Shown: positions 53,968-62,343, numbered from the stretch's first letter. The stretch: DNA of 64,000 nt from an uncultured Paludibacter sp. (GCA_937897985.1 CALCBD010000004.1:1-64000); one strand, 5' to 3'. Program-made: numbers and translations. The notes: generated by a model not told the origin, from the sequence alone.

Positions 53968-54246
53968 ATGGCAAGTCGCAGAAAATTAAAAAAAACAATT
54001 CAGTATATCGCTTCCGAACTGATAACCGAACTGTATTTCCGTTGTTTAATATCCGATAAAATTTCTGTTGAAAAAACTGACAATATAGTGATAGAAATAA
54101 CAGAAATCAGTCGTGAATTTATTTTGCGGTCGAACCGCCCAACCGGAAAAGACAATCAGGAGCTGGTAAAAAAATACTACCGTAAATTATACTCCGATTG
54201 GCAAAAAGCAATCGAAAAAATCATTAAAGACATTGAAACTCTCTGA
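53968..54246 (+). CDS. Small conserved helical protein, unknown function
   Basis: A 92-residue basic, mainly helical cytosolic protein (MASRRKLKKTIQYIASELITE...). It reads as two or three helices with regular charge spacing and no Cys or membrane segment. I recognise the style of a Bacteroidota-conserved hypothetical but cannot assign a role. It converges on the PorT-like gene with a one-base gap and no terminator. Confidence 0.7.
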   Translation: MASRRKLKKTIQYIASELITELYFRCLISDKISVEKTDNIVIEITEISREFILRSNRPTGKDNQELVKKYYRKLYSDWQKAIEKIIKDIETL

Positions 54247-54247
54247 T

Positions 54248-54952
54248 TTATTCAAAATTAAAGGTCAGTGTTAGCATTCTCGAAGTCAGTTTTGAGAGTG
54301 CTAACGAATATTTTCTGTCGTGTTCACTTAAAAATCCAACGTCCCGTTGTTCGAGCGGAATGAATAAGTTATTTCCTCCGATTGCAAATTTAAGTTCCGG
54401 TGCCAGTTTGAAAAACGAAAAATAAATATCGCATCCTACCCCGAATTCAAGAAAAACATCAAAAGGTTTAAGGTAAACAGGTTTTTCCTTGTCTCTTCCA
54501 AAATCGATGTTAATACCTCCGCCACCAATCAGGTAAGGACGAAGATTTCCATAACGTTCGGAACTGTACTTCAGATAAACCGGCAGGCTCAACGGAACCG
54601 AGCCTACTAAAACCGAATCTCTGATGCCTGTTGCACCTACAGCTGAATAACTGAGTTCACGTTCACCAAAATGCAAAGTAGGTGTAAATCGCAAATCGAG
54701 ATAACGATTGAGAATCATATCGGAAATGATCCCTACTGAAAAACCGGGTTTCAGGCGCGACACATCAGCCTGATAAACTTTCCCATCGATAGTTTGCAGA
54801 CTTGGGGTTATACCAAAATCCATTGTATTGATACCCAGAGAGAAACCAAAATGAATGAAATTATCGTATCCGAAAATACCCTGCGAATTTACCTTTGAAA
54901 AACAACCGGCTAACAGCGCAAGTAACAAAACACGAAATTTAAATCCTGACAT
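54248..54952 (-). CDS. porT: PorT-like outer membrane protein, probable T9SS component
   Basis: A 234-residue protein with a signal peptide (ending KVNSQ) and a beta-barrel pattern. The start of the mature part, NFIHFGFSLGINTMDFGI, matches my memory of PorT/SprT proteins (xxHFGFxLGxNxMDF), a barrel required for type IX secretion. Six predicted T9SS cargo proteins in this window fit with the pathway being active. A general porin-family barrel is the alternative. A -7 box TAATTTTG on the minus strand (55097-55104) would give a leader of about 145 nt, which contains GAAAGTCGGT and ACCGGACTTTC as a possible stem. Confidence 0.7.
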   Translation of the reverse strand: MSGFKFRVLLLALLAGCFSKVNSQGIFGYDNFIHFGFSLGINTMDFGITPSLQTIDGKVYQADVSRLKPGFSVGIISDMILNRYLDLRFTPTLHFGERELSYSAVGATGIRDSVLVGSVPLSLPVYLKYSSERYGNLRPYLIGGGGINIDFGRDKEKPVYLKPFDVFLEFGVGCDIYFSFFKLAPELKFAIGGNNLFIPLEQRDVGFLSEHDRKYSLALSKLTSRMLTLTFNFE

Positions 54953-55182
54953 AAATCAATATTATTTTAAAACAATGATTAAAACGAAAGTCCGGTAATT
55001 TTATTGCGCAAAATCAAACCTGACCGACTTTCCTGCACTCCTTCTGCAATAAAAAACATTCTGGCTTCGGCACAAAGTCCCGGTAAAGCCGCCGAACAAA
55101 ATTAGTAAATTAATTCACATTCTATATCCGTTCATTTTAATTTTTACCGGAATTCTCTTTCTTTACTTCTGATATAAAATCT

Positions 55183-55220
55183 ATAAAACCCGTCTGAATT
55201 TTCATTCAGACGGGTTTTAT
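55183..55220. terminator. Terminator of the Qmo/Hdr-like operon
   Basis: A perfect 16-bp stem ATAAAACCCGTCTGAA/TTCAGACGGGTTTTAT (55183-55198 with 55205-55220). On the minus strand it lies about 40 bases after the last operon gene. The rest of the 54953-55258 gap holds only the PorT-side promoter and leader. Confidence 0.88.
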
Positions 55221-55258
55221 ACCTGTTTGTATGTTTATTTATAATTCTGAATTAAAGC

Positions 55259-56305
55259 TTAATCTGCTTTTAACTTTGCAAAGTACATGGCAAACGAACG
55301 ATAAAGAAAATGAGTCCATTTGCCGAAAGGAACAATAATTAACGCCCACTGTACAAGCACTGTAAGGTGAAATATATACAACCATTTGTTGGATTCAAGA
55401 ATGTCCAGATCGATAAAAAGACGAACCATGAATGCAGTCAGTCCCATAAGGAACAACCATACAACAAAGAAAATATCAGATGGTTGTGAATGTTTACTTA
55501 CTTCTTTTTTTGCCTTCATACGTCCCTTTACAAAATCAATGGTTACTACAAAAACAATGGCGCTCATTATGTAACCCAAAACAATTACAAAAAGTGATGA
55601 AGTACCAAACCAGTTCAGCACCACAGTTGTAAAAAGCAGTGACAGATAACCGATTACGAGAATAAAATGCTCGAACCAGCGGAATTGATTGTCGTCGCAC
55701 CCTAACGCTCTTTTCTGGGTAAACATGTGAATAAACAGTTCACCAATACTTTTTACATATTTCATAAACGTTACTTTTGTTTTGGGTTTGAGAATGGTAT
55801 AATACCACATTCGTGCAATGTTTGGCAATAAAATCGTGAAGCCTATGGTTCCAATGGCAATTCCTTCGAACATGTGTCCGAAATGAAGCATTTTTTCAAG
55901 TTCGAAACCAACAGACACTGCAAATGCAATGACTGCAGCAAATGTTGCTACAAAAGCTATAATACTCAATGTAAGCGACTTATACATTAATCCGGACAAG
56001 CCCGTCCAGTCATAATGAGCAGTCAGATAACGACGTAACGACATCATCAACTCTCCGGGATTTGCTTCCTGAGGGCAATGGGTGGAGCACTCGCCACAGT
56101 AGTAACATTCCCATGGTTTAAGCGACGATCTGATGTCATCTTCCAAACCAAGTACGCTCAAACGAACCATTTCGCGGGGAAATGAATCATCTTCGGTGGA
56201 CAAAGAGCAAACGGCTGTGCAATTGCCGCAGTTATAACATGCGTTATAGTTCACCGAACCGAACTTTTCAAGTTCTTTGTTGAATGCTGGATTTATTTTT
56301 GACAT
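55259..56305 (-). CDS. QmoC-like membrane subunit (HdrC ferredoxin domain fused to cytochrome b-type domain)
   Basis: A 348-residue protein. Two [4Fe-4S] motifs open it: Cys23, 26, 29, 33 (CYNCGNCTAVC) and Cys67, 70, 73, 77 (CYYCGECSTHC), as in HdrC. About six membrane helices follow (about 110-345) with several His residues (HFGHMFEG, EHFILVIGYL, FHLTVLVQW), suggesting heme b and quinone contact as in HdrE/NarI. QmoC of sulfate reducers has the same layout. It would pass electrons between the soluble Hdr-like subunits and the quinone pool. Its start overlaps the stop of the gene before it. Confidence 0.85.
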   Translation of the reverse strand: MSKINPAFNKELEKFGSVNYNACYNCGNCTAVCSLSTEDDSFPREMVRLSVLGLEDDIRSSLKPWECYYCGECSTHCPQEANPGELMMSLRRYLTAHYDWTGLSGLMYKSLTLSIIAFVATFAAVIAFAVSVGFELEKMLHFGHMFEGIAIGTIGFTILLPNIARMWYYTILKPKTKVTFMKYVKSIGELFIHMFTQKRALGCDDNQFRWFEHFILVIGYLSLLFTTVVLNWFGTSSLFVIVLGYIMSAIVFVVTIDFVKGRMKAKKEVSKHSQPSDIFFVVWLFLMGLTAFMVRLFIDLDILESNKWLYIFHLTVLVQWALIIVPFGKWTHFLYRSFAMYFAKLKAD

Positions 56306-56586
56306 TATTTGTTCAGTTTATAGGTGTAATACTCGTCCATATCATCAATTTCGCCGGTTACAACAATGCCATATTTTACTAATGACATCAGATAAAACAT
56401 TACCTCATCGGTAGGCATATTAATTTTTTCGGACATTTGTTTCACGGTCAAATCCTGTTCTTTCAATGCATCAACCATTATTTTCTTAATGCCATTGAAT
56501 TGTTTCAGATTTTCTTTTGCCTGCTCAGGAATTCCTCCCAGTTTTTCGCGCAGGTATTTGGCTGTTTTTCCTTTTTCAACTTCCAT
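56305..56586 (-). CDS. Small winged-helix-like protein in the Qmo/Hdr operon
   Basis: A 93-residue protein with a winged-helix pattern (LTVKQMSEKINMPTDEVMFYLMSLVKYGIVVTGEI) and no cysteines. It overlaps the QmoC-like gene by one base, so the two are translationally coupled. It could be a DNA-binding regulator, but this coupling suggests rather a small structural or assembly partner. Function unknown. Confidence 0.7.
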   Translation of the reverse strand: MEVEKGKTAKYLREKLGGIPEQAKENLKQFNGIKKIMVDALKEQDLTVKQMSEKINMPTDEVMFYLMSLVKYGIVVTGEIDDMDEYYTYKLNK

Positions 56587-56624
56587 ACTTCAATAATTAT
56601 TAATTTTTAATTATGAATTATTAA

Positions 56625-58568
56625 TTAAACCAATGCATCAATCATGCTCATAATTTCCCTGCTCGAGCAGGCAATCAGATTGACTGCATCCGGATCGCAA
56701 ACGGGAGCACACATGCCACAACCTTTACATACAGTGTTATTGATTTCAGCAATCACTTTTTTCCCGTTTTCAACTTTAAGAATTGCATCGAAAGGACAAG
56801 CTTCCTCACATGCGCCGCACCAGCTGCATTTTTCAGGGTCGATAGTTGCCACTAAAGGATCCGTTTCCAGTTCACCCCGGCTCAATATTGTATATGATTT
56901 GGTTGCTGCCGATAATGCTGAATTTACCGACTCGGTAATATTTTTTGGTCCCTGACATGCACCGGCAATGGTAATTCCATCGATTACAGTTTCGACAGGA
57001 CGAAGTTTCATGTGTACCTCGTTGTAAAACTTATCCCGACCTTTTGGTAACTTGAATAAAGTACCTATCGAATTGTCGGAACGCGGAACCATGCCTGTTA
57101 CCAAAACCACAAGGTCAGCTTCGACTTCTATTTCACGGTTATTGGTAAGCACATCGTTTACTTTCACTATTGTTTTGGCACCTTCTACGCTAACTTTGGG
57201 CAAACCATCTTCGTACGACTGGAAATAAATATCCCCGCTGCGTAATGAGTCAGCATACAGAATTTCCTGCTTACCATAAGTTCGTAAACCTCTGTTAAAG
57301 TGATAATTTGTAATATTTTTGAACTTATTTTTGGCTGTAAGTGCTGCATGAATCGTTGAAGTACAGCAATTACGTGAACAGTATGTATTCTCACCATCAG
57401 TCTGGCGGCTACCCACACAATAAATATAAGCTATCGTTTTAATTTCTTTACCTTTATAAATCAATTTATCAAACTGAGTATCAATCAGCCTTTTAAACTG
57501 TGGTAATGTTATCACGTTTTCGGAAGTTGCATAACCAAATTCGCCGTAAGCCGGTGTGTATGAATCGAAACCGGTTGCCATCAATACTGAACCGGCAACA
57601 ATTTCGAAGATTTCTTCTTTTTCATTAAAATCAATTGCCTTACAAACTTTTTCGCATTCGCCGCAACGTGTACAATTTTTCACATCGATAACCGGAATCT
57701 GAGGATATTCGCTCGGGTAATTTTTGTAAATTGCCTTACGTGAATTAAGCCGGAAATTAAAGTCATCGGGTACTTCGACCGGACAAACTTCAATAGCACG
57801 CTTCAGGTCGTCGGGATGACAGGCAGTGGCATTGATAAAACGCGGTGTTTTTTTAATTTTCAGGGAAATATTCCCAACACTACCCTTATTTTCAATCACT
57901 TCACTATTAGTCATGATTGTGATATTGTCATATTTCAACAATTCGTTGTAAAGTCTTTTCACCATTTCTTTACCTGTCTCGGTCGTAGTCGACAGTGAAT
58001 CCCACTGAGCCACACGGCCACCGACAAATGGTTCTTTTTCAATCAGGATGACATCTGTGTTTTTTTGAGCAAGTGAAATAGCAGCTTTCATGCCGGCCAC
58101 ACCTGCACCAATAACTGCAACAGTTTTAACAGCCCTGATTTTATTAGTTTCGAGCGGTTCAGCATAACGGGCTTTGGCGATTGCAGCTTTTACAAGATGT
58201 ATAGCTTTTTCAGTTGCTCCGTTTTTATCGTCGGAATGTGCCCATGAAGCCTGTTCACGTATATTGGCATGCACGTAGGTAAATTTATTCAAATCGGCAC
58301 GTACCGACACATTTCTGAAAGTAAGCATGTGTAATTTCGGCGAGCACGACGATACAATAACACTATCTAAATTGTTAGCTTTAATGTCCTCTACCATTTC
58401 GCGCTGATTTGCGTCCGAACAGGCAAACATGGTCGTTTTGGCCAGAACTACTATTTCAGCATCCTCGCCTTCGACTGACCTGCGTACTTTTTCCACATCA
58501 ACATAATCGGAGATATTGCCGCCACAATGACAAACATACACTCCTATTCTTTTTGGTTTCTTTTCCAT
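56625..58568 (-). CDS. HdrA/QmoB-like flavin and iron-sulfur protein
   Basis: A 647-residue HdrA-type protein. The N-terminus has the HdrA motif VCHCGGNISD (Cys13, Cys15), then a thioredoxin reductase-like FAD domain with AVIGAGVAGMKAA (about 151-163) and GGRVAQWDS. Ferredoxin motifs follow: CTRCGECEKVC mid-protein, then CSWCGACEEACP and CKGCGMCAPVC at the C-terminus (about 585-640). HdrA proteins bifurcate or branch electrons. QmoB of sulfate reducers is an HdrA fused to an MvhD domain; here MvhD is a separate gene in the same operon. Confidence 0.88.
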   Translation of the reverse strand: MEKKPKRIGVYVCHCGGNISDYVDVEKVRRSVEGEDAEIVVLAKTTMFACSDANQREMVEDIKANNLDSVIVSSCSPKLHMLTFRNVSVRADLNKFTYVHANIREQASWAHSDDKNGATEKAIHLVKAAIAKARYAEPLETNKIRAVKTVAVIGAGVAGMKAAISLAQKNTDVILIEKEPFVGGRVAQWDSLSTTTETGKEMVKRLYNELLKYDNITIMTNSEVIENKGSVGNISLKIKKTPRFINATACHPDDLKRAIEVCPVEVPDDFNFRLNSRKAIYKNYPSEYPQIPVIDVKNCTRCGECEKVCKAIDFNEKEEIFEIVAGSVLMATGFDSYTPAYGEFGYATSENVITLPQFKRLIDTQFDKLIYKGKEIKTIAYIYCVGSRQTDGENTYCSRNCCTSTIHAALTAKNKFKNITNYHFNRGLRTYGKQEILYADSLRSGDIYFQSYEDGLPKVSVEGAKTIVKVNDVLTNNREIEVEADLVVLVTGMVPRSDNSIGTLFKLPKGRDKFYNEVHMKLRPVETVIDGITIAGACQGPKNITESVNSALSAATKSYTILSRGELETDPLVATIDPEKCSWCGACEEACPFDAILKVENGKKVIAEINNTVCKGCGMCAPVCDPDAVNLIACSSREIMSMIDALV

Positions 58569-58583
58569 ATAGTTTCGTCTGTA

Positions 58584-59885
58584 TTAAGGATGTTGAATAA
58601 GATAACTTATGGCTTCGGATGAAGCCGAACCTGCCGACAGGATTGAATCCGGAATATCCATCGGACCGGTGGCAGTACCGGCTACAAATACGCCTTCAAT
58701 GCTGGTTTTAGCAGGACTTGCAAGCATATCACTCTGACCGATAAAACTGAACTGATCAAGTTGTAATTTCTGATTCTCAAATAATTTATCAATTCCGGTA
58801 TTAGGCAAAACACCCGTCGAGAGAATGACCATATCGTGTTCAGCTTCCTGAAGTTTACCTTCGTTAATATCTTCGTATCGAAGAATCAGATTACCGTTTT
58901 CCTTTTCGGAAATACGACCGATTTTTCCTTTAACAAAATTCACTCCCATGCCTTTAGCCTGTTGATAGAATTCTTCAAATCCTTTTCCGAATGAGCGGAT
59001 ATTGATGTAATAAATAGTGACATCAGCCATTGGCAATGAACCCATTAACAACTGAGCCTGTTTGATGGAATACATACAGCAAATCTGAGAACATACCGGA
59101 TTACCGATAGATGCATCGCGTGAACCCACACAAAGTACATAGGCAATCTTATCGGGCACTTTACCATCACCGGGGCGGAGAATTGTGTTGAAAGGACGGG
59201 TTGGAGCCAATTCACGCTCCATTTGTTGGGCAGTGATAACGTTTTTATATTTTCCAAAACCGTAACGGGGCATTTTTTCGGCATTGAACAGATTGAATCC
59301 GGTTGCTACAACAATGGTTTTTACATGAAGCTCCATTGTTTCTACTTCCATAGTAAAATCTATGCAATTAGTAGGACACACTTTTTCGCATGCACCACAT
59401 AAAGTACAGTTATCGATATCAATAGCCGCAGCTTTCGGACTACAGATACTGAAAGGTATAAAAGCTGCTTTGCGTCCGATTAAACCAAATTGATACTGGT
59501 CGCGAACATTTACCGGACAGGCTTTCTCGCATAACTGACAGGCTGTACAATCTTCAATATGGACGTACCGCGGTTGCTTAGTGACGAGTGCAACAAATTC
59601 ATTATCGCTGACTTTACGAATCTTACTTACCTCACTGCCTGTAAAAATAGTGATATTCGGATGTCTCGAAATTTCTGACACTTTGGGAGTAGTGATACAG
59701 GCCGCACAATCTAAGGTGGGAAATACTTTGCTTAACATAATCATTTTTCCGCCAACCGACAATTCCCTGTCAACCAAAAGGACTTTATAACCGGTATTAG
59801 CAAGGTTCAGAGCAGTTTCACCACCTGCAATTCCTGCTCCTATTACCAAAGCATCGTAAGCTATGTTTCTTATCGGATTTTCCAT
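58584..59885 (-). CDS. HdrA/QmoA-like flavoprotein
   Basis: A 433-residue FAD protein close in size and layout to QmoA. FAD-binding VIGAGIAGGETALNLA and VGGKMIMLSKVFPTLDCAAC lie near the N-terminus, and two ferredoxin clusters are given by CTACQLCEKACP and CTLCGACEKVCP. YVLCVGSRDASIGNPVCSQICC carries further Cys residues typical of HdrA. Its start overlaps the stop of the MvhD-like gene by one base, and the QmoB-like gene follows after 15 bases. Confidence 0.88.
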   Translation of the reverse strand: MENPIRNIAYDALVIGAGIAGGETALNLANTGYKVLLVDRELSVGGKMIMLSKVFPTLDCAACITTPKVSEISRHPNITIFTGSEVSKIRKVSDNEFVALVTKQPRYVHIEDCTACQLCEKACPVNVRDQYQFGLIGRKAAFIPFSICSPKAAAIDIDNCTLCGACEKVCPTNCIDFTMEVETMELHVKTIVVATGFNLFNAEKMPRYGFGKYKNVITAQQMERELAPTRPFNTILRPGDGKVPDKIAYVLCVGSRDASIGNPVCSQICCMYSIKQAQLLMGSLPMADVTIYYINIRSFGKGFEEFYQQAKGMGVNFVKGKIGRISEKENGNLILRYEDINEGKLQEAEHDMVILSTGVLPNTGIDKLFENQKLQLDQFSFIGQSDMLASPAKTSIEGVFVAGTATGPMDIPDSILSAGSASSEAISYLIQHP

Positions 59886-60292
59886 TAAGCATGTAATGTT
59901 TTTAGTAAATATTCATTGAATCCTCTTACCTGTTTTACGAACGATTCGCTGCACACCGAACAGATAGCAGCCATGCGTAAACGGGCAGGGTCAATATTTT
60001 TTTCTTTCATTAAATTATGAGTTTTACTCACGAGGTTTCCTGTTTTTTCGGTGCAGGATTCACCGTAAATGCAATCACTCCCATCAGCAGCAATAAAAAC
60101 CCCATCGAATCCTTTTTCGTAAGCATACAGAATCCAGCTTGGCTTGATTCCGCTCGAGCAGGGTATTGAAATCGTGTATACAGTTGGTGGGTAATGTAAC
60201 TTTAACAATCCGGCCATGTCGATAGCCGGGTCTGAAATTTTTTCGGTGGAAAACACTAATATTTTCGCACTCTTTTTGTTTAGTTCTCCCAT
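59885..60292 (-). CDS. MvhD-like small electron-transfer subunit
   Basis: A 135-residue protein of the methyl-viologen-reducing hydrogenase delta (MvhD) group. IPCSSGIKPSWILYAYEKGFDGVFIAADGSDCIYG and CTEKTG are recognisable, though one usual Cys of the GADGVxxxGC segment is replaced (AAD). It should carry an iron-sulfur cluster and dock to HdrA. The ATG at 60292 is preferred to an in-frame GTG at 60304. Here it takes the place of the MvhD domain that is fused to QmoB in sulfate reducers. Confidence 0.8.
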   Translation of the reverse strand: MGELNKKSAKILVFSTEKISDPAIDMAGLLKLHYPPTVYTISIPCSSGIKPSWILYAYEKGFDGVFIAADGSDCIYGESCTEKTGNLVSKTHNLMKEKNIDPARLRMAAICSVCSESFVKQVRGFNEYLLKTLHA

Positions 60293-60358
60293 AATATAAA
60301 CCACTAACCCCGGGCGGGGAAAAGATGAAACCTGATTTTTGAATAAATAATACGTAAT

Positions 60359-60398
60359 CTAACCTCCGAAAGAATTATTATCTGCTTTCGGAGGTTAG
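60359..60398 (-). repeat. Perfect stem-loop between tusA and the MvhD-like gene
   Basis: CTAACCTCCGAAAG (60359-60372) and CTTTCGGAGGTTAG (60385-60398) are perfect 14-base complements. On the minus strand no T tract follows, so this is not a standard terminator. It may stabilise the upstream tusA message or partly attenuate the long operon. Confidence 0.7.
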
Positions 60399-60407
60399 CG
60401 AAAAAAA

Positions 60408-60659
60408 TTATTTTTTCTTCATATAAACTTTAAAATAGCCACTGTCCTCGATAAAGCCCATGTATTCGTGACCCTGTTTTCCACACCATTTAGGTATATC
60501 CTGTTTTGTACCTTCGTCCGACGAAAGTATTTCCATTACATCACCTGCCTTGATAGTGCCAATGGCTTTTTTTGCTTCCAAAAGTGGTCCGGGACAAGCT
60601 GTTCCGCGTGCATCAACCGATTTGGCCACTGCTACTGATTTTAATTCTTCTGCTGTCAT
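60408..60659 (-). CDS. tusA: TusA-family sulfur carrier
   Basis: An 83-residue protein with the TusA active-site motif ACPGPLLEAKKAI (Cys22), which carries persulfide sulfur. A second Cys lies in PKWCGKQGHEY. DARGTACPGP is diagnostic. TusA usually serves tRNA thiolation or, next to Hdr-like genes, dissimilatory sulfur transfer. Here the neighbours are Hdr/Qmo-like genes and a DsrE-type gene, so the second role fits. About 980 bases of repeats separate it from dsrE. Confidence 0.9.
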   Translation of the reverse strand: MTAEELKSVAVAKSVDARGTACPGPLLEAKKAIGTIKAGDVMEILSSDEGTKQDIPKWCGKQGHEYMGFIEDSGYFKVYMKKK

Positions 60660-60670
60660 AATTTTAAATG

Positions 60671-60949
60671 TTTTGCCCTGAGGGCGTTGTTAATGTTTTT
60701 ATATTTTTTATTTGTGGTTATTCGTTGTTTTTGTTATTCGTTGTTATTGGTGGTTATTCGTTGTTATTCGTTGTTATTTGTTGTTATTTGTTGTTATTTG
60801 TGGTTATTCGTTGTTATTCGTTGTTATTGTTTTTTGTGGTTATTCGTTGTTATTGGTTGTTATTTGTGGTTATTCGTTGTTATTCGTTGTTATTTGTAGT
60901 TATTATTAGTTATTGTAGTTATTATTAGTTATTTGCCCTGTGGGCGTCA
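60671..60949. repeat. Ten-base tandem array bracketed by two GCCC palindromes
   Basis: From about 60715 to 60930 the DNA is made of units close to GTTGTTATTC, about 20 copies with substitutions (C/T/G in the last base). Both ends carry the same short element: TTTTGCCCTGAGGGCGT (60671-60687) and ATTTGCCCTGTGGGCGT (60931-60947). All three forward frames are open, giving low-complexity peptides of Val, Ile, Cys and Tyr, which I do not regard as genes. Confidence 0.85.
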
Positions 60950-60972
60950 TATAAAAGTTTTTTTTGCCTGTA

Positions 60973-61625
60973 ACAATCAATAACAGCGTAGCCAAATAAC
61001 TATGAATAAAGGCGTAGCCAAAGAACTATCAGCAACGGCGTAGCCAAATAACTATCAATAACGGCGAAGCCAAAGAACTATCAATAACGGCGAAGCCAAA
61101 GAACTATCAATAACAGCGTAGCCAAATAACTATCAATAACGGCGTAGCCAAAGAACTATCAATAACAGCGAAGCCAAAGAACTATCAATAACGGCATAGC
61201 CAAAGAACTATCAGCAACGGCGTAGCCAAATAACAATCAACAACGGCGTAGCCAAAGAACTATGAATAACGGCGTAGCCAAAGAACTATCAATAACGGCA
61301 AAGCCAAATAACTATCAATAACGGCGTAGCCAAAGAACTATGAATAACGGCGAAGCCAAATAACTATCAATAACGGCGTAGCCAAAGAACTATCAGCAAC
61401 GGCGAAGCCAAATAACTATCAACAACGGCGAAGCCAAATAACTATCAATAACGGCGTAGCCAAATAACAATCAATAACGGCGTAGCCAAAGAACTATGAA
61501 TAACGGCGTAGCCAAAGAACTATCAATAACGGCGTAACCAAATAACTATCTATAACGGCGTAGCCAAAGAACTATCAATAACGGCGTAACCAAATAACTA
61601 TCAATAACGGCGTAGCCAAATAACC
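60973..61625. repeat. Tandem array, 25 copies of a 26-bp unit
   Basis: The unit AACGGCGTAGCCAAAGAAC plus TATCAAT recurs with an exact 26-base period: the GCCAAA core sits at 60991 and every 26 bases up to 61615. Variants are limited (CGTAGCC/CGAAGCC, AAAG/AAAT, ATCAAT/ATGAAT). There are no spacers, so it is not CRISPR. The period is not a multiple of three and stops occur in every frame, so it is noncoding. The array fills the gap between tusA and dsrE inside the sulfur gene cluster. Confidence 0.95.
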
Positions 61626-61641
61626 AAAAAAACTACGAAAT

Positions 61642-62208
61642 CTAAATAAATAACTGAATTGAACTTTCACCGGCATCAGCCACAAATGTTGCAGCACCAC
61701 CAAAGCTTAAATTCGGATAATCGATGAATTCTTCTTTTTTGAAACCCATTAAACCCATTGACATTTCGCAAATTACAATCTCAATACCTAATTCACCGGC
61801 TTCTTTTAACATTTTCTCGAGCGACATTACGTTTTGCTTTTTCATAAGGTATTTTATCATCATTGGTCCCATGCCGGCCATATTCATTTTCGATAATTTC
61901 AACTGTTTGGTTCCGTTAGGCAACATCCAGCCAAACATTTTCGAAATCATGTCCTTCCCTTTCGGCGATTTTTTTGGATCACGGAGTGCCGCAAGCGACC
62001 AGAATGAGAAAAATAATTTTACCTGAGTGTCCATTGCTGCAGCGCCGATTGAAATAACCATGGCTGCAAGTATTTTATCCAAATCGCCCGATACGACAGC
62101 TATTGATAACTGATCTAAACGAGAACTTTCGAGGCGGGAAACTTTGCCGTTAAGTTCTTCGATTTGAGCTTGTAACTGTTCTAAAGTTACTTCATTTGAC
62201 TTTTCCAT
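61642..62208 (-). CDS. DsrE/DsrF-like protein (DsrE2 type)
   Basis: A 188-residue protein. The N-terminus (about 5-30) is a short coiled coil (LEQLQAQIEELNGKVSRLESS), followed by a DsrE/DrsE fold with SIAVVSGDLDKILAAMVISIGAAAM and the likely sulfur-binding Cys in IVICEMSMGLMG. DsrE2 proteins hand persulfide sulfur to TusA in sulfur oxidisers. A hydrophobic middle part (MNMAGMGPMMIKYLM) may touch the membrane. It is the first gene on the minus strand after a promoter at 62253-62260. Whether the transcript reads through the repeat array to tusA is open. Confidence 0.85.
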   Translation of the reverse strand: MEKSNEVTLEQLQAQIEELNGKVSRLESSRLDQLSIAVVSGDLDKILAAMVISIGAAAMDTQVKLFFSFWSLAALRDPKKSPKGKDMISKMFGWMLPNGTKQLKLSKMNMAGMGPMMIKYLMKKQNVMSLEKMLKEAGELGIEIVICEMSMGLMGFKKEEFIDYPNLSFGGAATFVADAGESSIQLFI

Positions 62209-62252
62209 TCTGAGAATTTTTAAATGAATTTTTAATTAAAGAATTATTTCTG

Positions 62253-62260
62253 CAAATGTA
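62253..62260 (-). promoter_or_regulatory. Promoter -7 box for the sulfur gene cluster
   Basis: On the minus strand TACATTTG fits TAnnTTTG, with a leader of about 40 nt to the dsrE-like start. The nearest TTG upstream is 22 bp away. Confidence 0.5.
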
Positions 62261-62313
62261 TTACGGAATTTTTTATTTAATTCAAAATTTGCAGTGCATA
62301 TACATACAATATT

Positions 62314-62343
62314 TTGTGATTTGCATCACATTGCATATATTTG
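62314..62343 (+). promoter_or_regulatory. Promoter of the Crp/Fnr-type gene
   Basis: TTG (62314-62316), a 19-bp spacer and TATATTTG (62336-62343) match the Bacteroidota consensus. The leader would be about 20 nt. Confidence 0.75.
62315..62330. promoter_or_regulatory. Crp-like operator TGTGATTTGCATCACA
   Basis: A perfect TGTGA-N6-TCACA palindrome (TGTGAT/ATCACA arms). It lies in the intergenic region shared by the sulfur cluster and the Crp/Fnr-type gene, filling the spacer of the latter's promoter. Binding there should block that promoter, and it could act on the divergent operon from about 70 bp upstream of its start point. Confidence 0.75.

Noticed and set aside
60668..60928. Open frames of 65-86 codons across the ten-base array, readable as a Cys/Val/Tyr-rich membrane peptide
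   Set aside because: All three forward frames are open only because the repeat lacks stop codons; the peptides are low-complexity translations of the same array.
60973..61625. CRISPR array
   Set aside because: The 26-bp units are directly adjacent without spacers, and no cas genes are present.
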